From positions 1 through 48,058 of the forward strand of contig JACQOF010000025.1 of assembly GCA_016202645.1 (NCBI GenBank): DNA of 48,058 nucleotides, given 5' to 3'. The position numbers and the translations under genes were made by a program. Shown piece by piece: positions 16,387 to 23,173 of the stretch. The notes under the pieces are model-generated. The model saw only the letters and a program-made list of their open reading frames with translations. It made no database searches and was not told the origin of the DNA. The stretch's first letter is position 1. Each line of letters starts with the position of its first letter. Origin of the DNA: a bacterium (GTDB taxonomy: Bacteria > Lindowbacteria > 2-12-FULL-62-27).

Positions 16387-18516
16387 ATGATCTCCGCGGC
16401 CGGGCGGTCGGTTGTTCGATCCGCGTTCATTTCCCTGATTGTTTTAACCGCCGTGCCCTCCGTCGCTAGCCCGCGTTCCTCCACGCCGCCCCTCGACATC
16501 GAACTTCCCTCGGAGTTTCCGCCGCTCGATCTCGACGGGATCGCGAAAAAGAACGGTGTGGCCGAAGTCACCCCGGAAATCCGCGCCCGGGTACAGGGAT
16601 CGATCGACACCTTCATGACCCAGCTCCGGGAGGGATACCGCGTTCTGGAGGAGATCGTCGCCCTGCCGGATACCGGCCGCACGTTCCGGAATACGGTGGA
16701 AGCGATGGACGACTTCTACAATCTGATGGAGCAGGCGGTGAACTGGCCCGGGTTCTACGCCTACGTTCATCCTGACCCGTTCGTCCGCGCCGTGGGGGAG
16801 GAAGTGGACAAAGTTTCATCCAAATTTTTCGTTGAAGTCGGCAGTTCCCGGTCTCTCTATCTGGCGCTGAAGGCTTTCGCCAAGGCCGCCCCGGACCTGA
16901 CCGCCGAGGAACGGTATCTGCTCGACGAGAACCTCAAGGACTTCGAGGACGGCGGGGTGGCTCTGCCGGACAAGAAGCGCGCGAAGTTCAAAGCGCTGTC
17001 GAAGGAGCTGTCGGCCCTGGCGATCGATTTTTCAAGCCATCTCCGGGACTACCGGGACAGTCTCACGGTCACGCGGGAACAGCTGGCCGGCATGGACGAG
17101 GATTACATCGCGGGCCTGAAGCAGGACGAAGCCGGTCAGTTCATTCTGACCCTCGACTACCCCGAGTTTCTTCCGTACATGGACTACGGCCGGGACGAGT
17201 CCGTCCGGCGGGAACTCCTGACCAAATTCCGAAACCGCGCCAAAGACAAAAACATATCTCTGCTCGAAACCATCACCCGCCTCCGCCGCGAGCGCACCAA
17301 ACTCCTCGGCCGGCCGACCTACGCCGACTACATCATTTCCCGCCGGATGGCCAAGACCGCGGACCGGGCCGCCGCTTTTCTGCGGGACGTCCAAAAACGG
17401 GTGGATCGAAAGGCGGCGGATGAGCTGGCGGAGCTGACGGAACTGAAGCGCGGGGAGACGGGCGACCCGAAAGCCGTGATCGAGCAGTGGGACAGGATGT
17501 ACTACAGCAAAATGCTGACCCTCCGGAAATACAAGTACGACCCGCAGGCCGTGAAAGCCTATTTCCAAACCGACCGCGTCATCGCCGCGCTCCTGGACAT
17601 ATGCCAGAAAATATACGGCATCGAGTTCCAGCGGGTTCCCGGCGTCAACTGGCACGAGGATGTTGCGCGCTATGATGTTTTTTCGGACGGATCAAAAATC
17701 GGCGAGTTTTATATGGACCTCTATCCCCGGCCGAACAAATACACGCATGCCGCGGCTTGGGGGCTGGTGCCGCACAAGATTTTTCCGGACGGCTCGGAAC
17801 AACTCCCGGCGTCAGCCGTCGTGACGAATTTTCCCAAGCCCGCGCCCGACCGGCCGTCCCTGCTGTCGTTCAGCGACGTCGAGACCTTTTTCCACGAGTT
17901 CGGCCATCTGATCCACGGCATTCTCTCGACCACCCGCTTCGCGCAGGTCTCCGGGACGCGGGTCATGCGCGATTTTGTCGAAGCCCCCTCTCAAATGTTC
18001 GAGAAGTGGCTGCACGACACGGCGGTGCTGTCGACCTTCGCCAAGCACCACCAGACCGGCGAAACCATTCCGGCCGATCTGGTCGACCGGATCGTCCGGT
18101 CCAGAAACGTGGTGTCGGGCATGGAAACTCAGCGCCAGCTTTTTTACGGCCTCTACGACCTGACGCTCCACACCAGCGCCCGCAAGCTCGATGTGGTGAA
18201 GCTCTGGTTCGACCTGAAGAAGGATATCGAGCGGATGCCGGAAATTCCGGGGACCTCGGGACCGGCCGGCTTTGACCATCTCATGGGTTACGCCGCGGGA
18301 TATTACGGTTACATGTGGTCCAAGATGATCGCCGCCGATCTCTACGAGGCCTTCCGGGATCGCGGGGGCCTGCTCAGCCCCGACCAGGGAAAACGCCTCC
18401 GTCAGCAGGTGCTGTCGCAGGGCGGCCTGCGCCATCCCGATGAGCTGGTCGAGGCATTTCTGGATCGTTCTCCGAAGATCGACGCTTTTTTGAGGGATTT
18501 GGGCATTGAAGAATAA
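16387..18516 (+). CDS. Exported M3-family zinc metallopeptidase
   Basis: 709 residues. An N-terminal signal-like segment (SAFISLIVLTAVPSVAS) suggests export to the periplasm. The zinc site is HEFGH at 503-507, followed by LIHGILS as in thimet oligopeptidase and Dcp/PrlC enzymes, with the third ligand expected about 28 residues later in DFVEAPSQMFE. Near the C-terminus, GYAAGYYGYMWSK matches the substrate-binding tyrosines. Members cut short peptides. A peptide-binding protein gene follows after 61 bases, so peptide breakdown and uptake may be linked. Confidence 0.88.
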   Translation: MISAAGRSVVRSAFISLIVLTAVPSVASPRSSTPPLDIELPSEFPPLDLDGIAKKNGVAEVTPEIRARVQGSIDTFMTQLREGYRVLEEIVALPDTGRTFRNTVEAMDDFYNLMEQAVNWPGFYAYVHPDPFVRAVGEEVDKVSSKFFVEVGSSRSLYLALKAFAKAAPDLTAEERYLLDENLKDFEDGGVALPDKKRAKFKALSKELSALAIDFSSHLRDYRDSLTVTREQLAGMDEDYIAGLKQDEAGQFILTLDYPEFLPYMDYGRDESVRRELLTKFRNRAKDKNISLLETITRLRRERTKLLGRPTYADYIISRRMAKTADRAAAFLRDVQKRVDRKAADELAELTELKRGETGDPKAVIEQWDRMYYSKMLTLRKYKYDPQAVKAYFQTDRVIAALLDICQKIYGIEFQRVPGVNWHEDVARYDVFSDGSKIGEFYMDLYPRPNKYTHAAAWGLVPHKIFPDGSEQLPASAVVTNFPKPAPDRPSLLSFSDVETFFHEFGHLIHGILSTTRFAQVSGTRVMRDFVEAPSQMFEKWLHDTAVLSTFAKHHQTGETIPADLVDRIVRSRNVVSGMETQRQLFYGLYDLTLHTSARKLDVVKLWFDLKKDIERMPEIPGTSGPAGFDHLMGYAAGYYGYMWSKMIAADLYEAFRDRGGLLSPDQGKRLRQQVLSQGGLRHPDELVEAFLDRSPKIDAFLRDLGIEE

Positions 18517-18541
18517 TCGTAACGGTTCAGCCCCCGCCGTC

Positions 18542-18561
18542 ATTCCCGCGAAAGCGGGAAT
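18542..18561. repeat. Short palindromic repeat, single copy
   Basis: ATTCCCGC-GAAA-GCGGGAAT, flanked by CGTC and CCAG as in the copy at 148. It lies between the peptidase stop and the binding-protein start. The spurious upstream reading of the next gene contains its translation, VIPAKAGIQ, a frequent false N-terminus. Confidence 0.8.
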
Positions 18562-18577
18562 CCAGCACGGGGCTGGC

Positions 18578-20185
18578 ATGACGACCCGAATAGCTACGAA
18601 TCATCTTGCGTTCGTCCTATGCCTCTCCCTTCTGGCGGGCGGCCTCACGGCCTGCGGCGGTTCCAAGGTCAAGGACTCCGGCCTGAAAATTTTGCATCTC
18701 GGAAACGGCTCGGAACCCAAGGACCTCGATCCCGCCATCGTGACCGGCATGCTGGAGTTCCACATCATTTCGTCGCTGGTCGAAGGCCTCGTGACGCTGG
18801 ATCCAAACGACCTCGCGCCCGTTCCGGCGGCGGCCAAGTCGTGGGAGATTTCGGAGGACCACAAGACATACACGTTTCATATGCGCCCCGAATCCCGCTG
18901 GTCGAACGGCGATCCCGTCACCTCCGAAGATTTCGCCTATTCCTGGCGGCGCCTCCTCGATCCGCAGACGGCCGCCGAATATGCCTACCAGGCGTATTAC
19001 ATCAAAAACGGCCGGGCGTTTAACGAGGGAAAGTTGAAAGACGTTTCCCAGGTCGGCCTCGCGACGCCCGATACCTTGACGTTGGTTGTGACGCTCGAAT
19101 CGCCGACGCCTTTTTTTCTGTCTCTCCTCAATCACCATTCACTCTACCCCGTTCATCGCCGGACGGTCGAAACGCACGGCCCGAAATGGACCCTGCCCGA
19201 ACATCACGTCGGGAACGGGCCCTTCCGGCTGAAATCGTGGGTCATGAACTCGGTCATTGTGGTTGAGCGGAGTCCCACTTACTGGGACGCGAAGACCGTC
19301 GGCCTGGACGAAATCCATTTCTATCCGACCGAAAACGACGCGACGGAGGAGAAGCAGTTCCGCGCTGGCAAACTCCACGTGAGCTACACCGTTCCCCTCG
19401 AGCGGATCCCCTATTGGCGGGACGAGGAGAAGCAGCTCTACAACCAGTTTCCGGCGTTCGGAACGTATTACTATGAGCTGAACGTGACGAGGGGTCCCCT
19501 CAAGGACAAGCGGGTCCGCAAAGCCCTGGCGCTTTCGATCGACCGGGACGCGATCGTCACCAGCGTCACGCGCGGCGGACAGATTCCCGCTTATGCCTAC
19601 ACCCCGCCCAAGACTGCCGGGTTCACGCCCATCGCGCATTTAAAATACGACCCGGAGGAGGCGCGCAAGCTTCTCGCCGCGGCCGGTTATCCCGGCGGCA
19701 AGGGTTTCCCGAAACTGGACATTCTCTACAACACGCAGGAAGGCCACCGGAAGATCGCGGAGGCCTTTCAGCAGATGTGGAAGAAGGAGCTTGGCATCGA
19801 CGTGGGGCTTTTCAATCAGGAATGGAAGGTCTTTCTCAACACCAAAAAAAATCTGGACTTCGACCTCGCCCGCGCCGGCTGGTTCGGGGACTATCCCGAC
19901 CCGAACACCTTTCTCGACATGTACGTCACCGGCGGCGGAAACAACAACACCGGCTTCAGCCACGCCGAATACGACGAGTTGATCCGGAAAGCCGCCCAGA
20001 CGATGGACCGGGAAGAGCGATTTCGGTATTTTCAGCGCTGTGAAGACATCCTGGCGGAGGAAGTCCCGATCATTCCGATCTACACCTACACGCGAATCTA
20101 TCTCAAGCGCCCGGAAGTCAGGGGCTGGTCGCCGAACGTCATGGACTTCCGCTCCTACAAGGCGCTGTCCCTGGATGAAGGGTAA
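18578..20185 (+). CDS. oppA: Peptide-type ABC transporter substrate-binding lipoprotein
   Basis: 535 residues from the ATG at 18578; the ORF opens earlier, but that part is repeat sequence. The signal peptide ends in LLAGGLTAC, a good lipobox, with lipid-anchored CGGSK. The body matches the family 5 solute-binding fold: LHLGNGSEPKDLDPAIV near the start, FHMRPESRWSNGDPVTSEDF, KALALSIDRDAIV, and YPDPNTFLDMYVTGGGNNNTGF. Oligopeptide uptake is likely, with PrlC-like peptidase upstream and oppBCDF downstream at 26038. The six kilobases between them are unusual for this operon. Confidence 0.85.
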   Translation: MTTRIATNHLAFVLCLSLLAGGLTACGGSKVKDSGLKILHLGNGSEPKDLDPAIVTGMLEFHIISSLVEGLVTLDPNDLAPVPAAAKSWEISEDHKTYTFHMRPESRWSNGDPVTSEDFAYSWRRLLDPQTAAEYAYQAYYIKNGRAFNEGKLKDVSQVGLATPDTLTLVVTLESPTPFFLSLLNHHSLYPVHRRTVETHGPKWTLPEHHVGNGPFRLKSWVMNSVIVVERSPTYWDAKTVGLDEIHFYPTENDATEEKQFRAGKLHVSYTVPLERIPYWRDEEKQLYNQFPAFGTYYYELNVTRGPLKDKRVRKALALSIDRDAIVTSVTRGGQIPAYAYTPPKTAGFTPIAHLKYDPEEARKLLAAAGYPGGKGFPKLDILYNTQEGHRKIAEAFQQMWKKELGIDVGLFNQEWKVFLNTKKNLDFDLARAGWFGDYPDPNTFLDMYVTGGGNNNTGFSHAEYDELIRKAAQTMDREERFRYFQRCEDILAEEVPIIPIYTYTRIYLKRPEVRGWSPNVMDFRSYKALSLDEG

Positions 20186-20225
20186 ATCTTCCAACGGGTA
20201 ACGCCACGCACCCGGCGGCGAAAGA

Positions 20226-21572
20226 ATGATTCAAAAAACTGATACACGACATAGAAAGATTGCGACAGTATTCTCAGTCTTGAGTGCTATTTTACTGATT
20301 TTATCCATCGCTGACATTATACCCAAATTGAAGGGATTTTTACTCGTAGATTGGCCAATCTATCTAATAATGAGCATTCTTGTCATTCATTTTGCATTTT
20401 ACACGTTTCATTTTTGGTACCGACGAATCAAAACAGGAACAGGATGGTTTAGAAAATTTATCGATTATTGGGGTTATTTATCAATCGGGTTGCCTATCAT
20501 CGCTTTATTGCTTCTACTGACTTTCAATTGGATAGACAAACTCCCGCCGGCCGATGTTCATATGTCCTTTGGAAACACTGAAATCCAGGAAAATTACAAG
20601 GAATGGCTAAACCTGAGCCACATTATTATGGCCGGGTATCGTGATAAACCTACTCCCGATACAAATCATATTATCATTGATTTTCTTTCCTCCCATCCCA
20701 TAGGTATTCCAGAAGATTTTTCGGACAGCTTCCTAGTGATGGAAATACCAAGATACATAACTGCATTAGATGCGGTTAGATATTTGGTAGCATCCAATAA
20801 TACAAAATGGGAGGCGAATAAGAGCTCTACAATTTTAAAAATTGGGTACAATCTTTCACCTGATACAGGTGTCCCAACCTTAATGCAAACGTTGGTTGCC
20901 ATGTCCATATCATCTATATACGGGGACAGCTTTCTACAAATCATCAAAAATCTAAAAAAAGATGAGTTACGAGCATCGCTTGGTTTACTAAAATTGTACG
21001 AGCGAGGTTTACGGCATTCTCTTTCAACTTCATTGAAGGCGGAGTATGTATTTAGCAGTAAATACTTCACACGGCTCATCATAACCGATAATAGCCCTAT
21101 GCTACATATGACGATTAAGATGAATGAAACACGACACGTGTGGAAAGATTACTTGTTCGGAATTTCAGAATTGGCTCTTAAACCTCTGTATGAGATCGAA
21201 TATGACTTAGAAAACATTGAGACTGCCACAGAGAAGTATTGTGACCTCAAAAATGTATATGTAGTAAATAACCCTATGGGCAAGATTCTTATGGGAACCG
21301 CCTTGCCAAAATTAGGGTCTACCATTCCTAAATTGAACGATGCAATTGCCAGAATTAGAGCATTAAAAATCGCGTTGGCTATGAGGATATACAAAATGGA
21401 TGTAGGCGATTTGCCCGAAACAATAGATATACTGATACCGAATTATTTAACAGAAATCGAACCAGATCCGAGAACAGGCGATGCATATAGATATTCGCGA
21501 TCAAAACAAGAAATATTTTCCGATTACAAACGCAAATACGATGATCGTTCTAAAGTGTCGATCAAAATATGA
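20226..21572 (+). CDS. AT-rich orphan membrane protein
   Basis: 448 residues, clearly AT-rich compared with all neighbours, so probably acquired. Three membrane helices occupy the first 110 residues (TVFSVLSAILLILSI, WPIYLIMSILVIHFAFY, IGLPIIALLLLLTF). A long soluble part follows. The last 60 residues (ALAMRIYKMDVGDLPETI, then LIPNYLTEIEPDPRTG) resemble the C-terminal pattern seen on pseudopilin-like and related exported proteins. No enzyme motif is recognised. It sits between the binding protein gene and a repeat island. Function is unknown. Confidence 0.65.
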   Translation: MIQKTDTRHRKIATVFSVLSAILLILSIADIIPKLKGFLLVDWPIYLIMSILVIHFAFYTFHFWYRRIKTGTGWFRKFIDYWGYLSIGLPIIALLLLLTFNWIDKLPPADVHMSFGNTEIQENYKEWLNLSHIIMAGYRDKPTPDTNHIIIDFLSSHPIGIPEDFSDSFLVMEIPRYITALDAVRYLVASNNTKWEANKSSTILKIGYNLSPDTGVPTLMQTLVAMSISSIYGDSFLQIIKNLKKDELRASLGLLKLYERGLRHSLSTSLKAEYVFSSKYFTRLIITDNSPMLHMTIKMNETRHVWKDYLFGISELALKPLYEIEYDLENIETATEKYCDLKNVYVVNNPMGKILMGTALPKLGSTIPKLNDAIARIRALKIALAMRIYKMDVGDLPETIDILIPNYLTEIEPDPRTGDAYRYSRSKQEIFSDYKRKYDDRSKVSIKI

Positions 21573-21640
21573 AATACACAGTCGGACGCTGATTGCGGGT
21601 GAACGGTGCCAGACCGGGTGAACGGGGTGAACGGTAAAAT

Positions 21641-21670
21641 GGGAACGGATATTGCAAGATTGCAAGATGA
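21641..21670 (+). repeat. 30-base repeat, copy 1
   Basis: Identical over 30 bases to 22445-22474 and 23102-23131. Each holds two direct TTGCAAGA words and begins GGGAACGGAT. All three are in the same orientation and bracket the palindrome array and the small gene pair. Confidence 0.85.
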
Positions 21671-21841
21671 AAGGGGAAAAGGGGTCGTTCTTTAACAAAC
21701 GTAACATTCGCCGATTGACCGTTCTTTGAAATCAGGAAAAAGGGGTCATTCCCAAACATTGAAACATTCACCGAATGAGGATGAATGACCGCTTTGAAAG
21801 CAGAAGATCGGATCGCCGCGACACGTGATCGAAGTTTCCCC

Positions 21842-21871
21842 GCGGCGCATATCACGTGTGATATGCGCCGC
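21842..21871. repeat. Palindrome, array copy 1
   Basis: Arms of 14 bases, GCGGCGCATATCAC and its complement, around a GT centre. Preceded by GTGATCGAAGTTTCC, as in copies 2 and 3. Confidence 0.85.
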
Positions 21872-21993
21872 TGCCCTGAGCCCCTCGCAACATTTTAGTG
21901 GGGAACAGTGCCAGGCGTTGAATTGTTGAGTAAATGACCGTCGATTGAAACCAGAAGCCCGACGAGCCGCCGGACGTGATCGAAGTTTCCACC

Positions 21994-22023
21994 GCGGCGC
22001 ATATCACCGGTGATATGCGCCGC
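21994..22023. repeat. Palindrome, array copy 2
   Basis: A perfect 30-base palindrome with half-site GCGGCGCATATCACC. Its upstream flank GACGAGCCGCCGGACG is shared with copy 3. Confidence 0.9.
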
Positions 22024-22162
22024 TGATCTGCGCCTCTCGCAACGCCTTTGCATCATTCGGCGTGCGAGGGCCAGAGTGTCAGGCGTTGAATTGTTGAATA
22101 AATGCCACGTTCTTTGAAATCAGAAGACCGACGAGCCGCCGGACGAGATCGAAGTTTCCACC

Positions 22163-22192
22163 GCGACGCATATCACCGGTGATATGCGCCAC
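22163..22192. repeat. Palindrome, array copy 3
   Basis: Same half-site with two mismatches between arms (13 of 15 pair). The inner 11 pairs are intact. Confidence 0.85.
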
Positions 22193-22444
22193 TCGCCTGT
22201 GATTCTCGCGACGCTTTTTATATGTAATCGGCTGCGGGAAATCCTGATTTCCCGGCGGCCGGGAATTGAGTCGGATACCCGACCCTGCCCGGCCTCAGCC
22301 GATAGCCCGCTGTCGGATGCGGCCACGAGGTGGCCGCATGTATTGAACGGCCCTCCCTGGCACAAGATTGGGCGCGGGACATCGTGTCCCGCGCGGAGAA
22401 GAACAATCCGGACCGCTCGCCATCGCCGGCCGAACGTGGGGAAC

Positions 22445-22474
22445 GGGAACGGATATTGCAAGATTGCAAGATGA
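22445..22474 (+). repeat. 30-base repeat, copy 2
   Basis: Identical to 21641-21670. It separates palindrome copies 1-3 from copy 4 and the gene pair. Confidence 0.85.
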
Positions 22475-22534
22475 GTGAACGCTGTTTGAAATTAGAAGAT
22501 CGCCGAGCCACCGGACGTGATCGAAATTTCCATC

Positions 22535-22564
22535 GCGGTGCATATCGCCGGTGTTGTGTGCCAT
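22535..22564. repeat. Palindrome, array copy 4 (degenerate)
   Basis: The flank GGACGTGATCGAAATTTCC is kept, but the palindrome itself has many changes and can no longer pair well. Confidence 0.65.
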
Positions 22565-22644
22565 AGCACGCAGGATAAAACTGCAGATTAAACAGATGCG
22601 GCTGCCTGAGAAATCTGATACGGTCCGAAAATATGGAAATACCC

Positions 22645-22884
22645 ATGACAGCCTACTTCAAAAACGAAGTGCTGCGAAAAAGGCCGTATCTAAAAATTGA
22701 CTGGTGTCAGAAAATTGTGGAAAATCCGCTTGAGAGAGAGATACAACCAGATGGCCGGATTCGTCACTGGGGGTTTATTCCCGAACTCGGTGATCGTGCG
22801 CTGCGTGTTGTCACACTTTCCGACGGGACGACGTTGCACAACGCGTTTCCCGATCGAGACTTTAAGAGACTATCAAGGAGGTAG
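22645..22884 (+). CDS. Small DUF4258-like protein, possible toxin
   Basis: 79 residues from the ATG at 22645, or 83 from an in-frame ATG at 22633. It reads FKNEVLRKRPYLKIDWC, then NPLEREIQPDGRIRHWGFIPELGDRALRVVTL and a HNAFPDR tail, the pattern I associate with small proteins annotated as DUF4258, a RelE-like fold. It is followed after 3 bases by a DUF2283 gene with a strong ribosome site. Such pairs look like toxin-antitoxin modules, but activity is not shown. Family membership is from memory of the pattern and needs a profile search. Confidence 0.55.
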   Translation: MTAYFKNEVLRKRPYLKIDWCQKIVENPLEREIQPDGRIRHWGFIPELGDRALRVVTLSDGTTLHNAFPDRDFKRLSRR

Positions 22885-22887
22885 AGT

Positions 22888-23088
22888 ATGAAATTGAATT
22901 ATTACAAAGATACCGATTCCCTCTATATAGACTTGAGCCATAAAACCAGTGTCGATTCAAAAGAGGTTGTCCCGGGAGTGGTATTAGATTTCGATGCTGA
23001 CGGAAATTTGATCGGAATCGACATCGATCATGCAAGTAAGATTTTGGATCTGTCCAAACTCGAAACATCCCTACCCATAGCCGTATAA
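22888..23088 (+). CDS. DUF2283 protein, possible antitoxin
   Basis: 66 residues. The pattern YYKDTDSLYIDLS, then KEVVPGVVLDFDADGNLIGIDI and HASKILDL, is typical of DUF2283. The ATG has AAGGAGG upstream; that same stretch includes the stop of the previous gene. Such proteins are short and often sit next to small toxin-like proteins. Its role here is inferred from the pair. Confidence 0.8.
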   Translation: MKLNYYKDTDSLYIDLSHKTSVDSKEVVPGVVLDFDADGNLIGIDIDHASKILDLSKLETSLPIAV

Positions 23089-23101
23089 CTTCTATAGGAA
23101 C

Positions 23102-23131
23102 GGGAACGGATATTGCAAGATTGCAAGATGA
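23102..23131 (+). repeat. 30-base repeat, copy 3
   Basis: Identical to the copies at 21641 and 22445, 14 bases after the DUF2283 stop. Confidence 0.85.
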
Positions 23132-23144
23132 ACCCCCCATCCAG

Positions 23145-23165
23145 CTTCCCCCTCAAGGGGGGAAG
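23145..23165. repeat. C-rich/G-rich hairpin
   Basis: CTTCCCCC and GGGGGAAG pair around a short TCAAG loop just before the next gene. It could end transcription of the gene pair or be another dispersed palindrome. There is no T-tract. Confidence 0.5.
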
Positions 23166-23173
23166 GGGTTGAT

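Larger units (their letters stand above)
21573..22632. repeat. Repeat island without recognisable genes
   Basis: About 1060 bases with no convincing coding region. It contains four copies of a roughly 90-base unit ending in a palindrome (separate entries), a second element with AGGCGTTGAATTGTTGA (21913 and 22081), two of the three 30-base repeats, and a cluster of hairpins: GGGAAAT/ATTTCCC (22236-22253), TTCCCGGC/GCCGGGAA (22249-22265), ATGCGGCCAC/GTGGCCGCAT (22317-22339) and GCGCGGGACA/TGTCCCGCGC (22372-22394). The spacing of the palindromes is 152, 169 and 372 bases. Confidence 0.8.

Noticed and set aside
18506-18577. N-terminal extension of the binding protein containing VIPAKAGIQ
   Set aside because: This is translation of the palindromic repeat at 18542; the true start is the ATG before the lipoprotein signal peptide.
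21912-22100. Integron attC-like GTTRRRY core (GTTGAAT) repeated at 21918 and 22086
   Set aside because: No matching inverse core or paired arms are placed as in attC, there is no integrase, and the surrounding palindromes do not enclose gene cassettes.
21573-22632. CRISPR-like array
   Set aside because: Repeats are few, degenerate and spaced 152-372 bases, with no short uniform repeat-spacer pattern and no cas genes.
21573-23170. Retron or reverse-transcriptase-associated RNA in the repeat island
   Set aside because: No reverse transcriptase gene is nearby in any frame.
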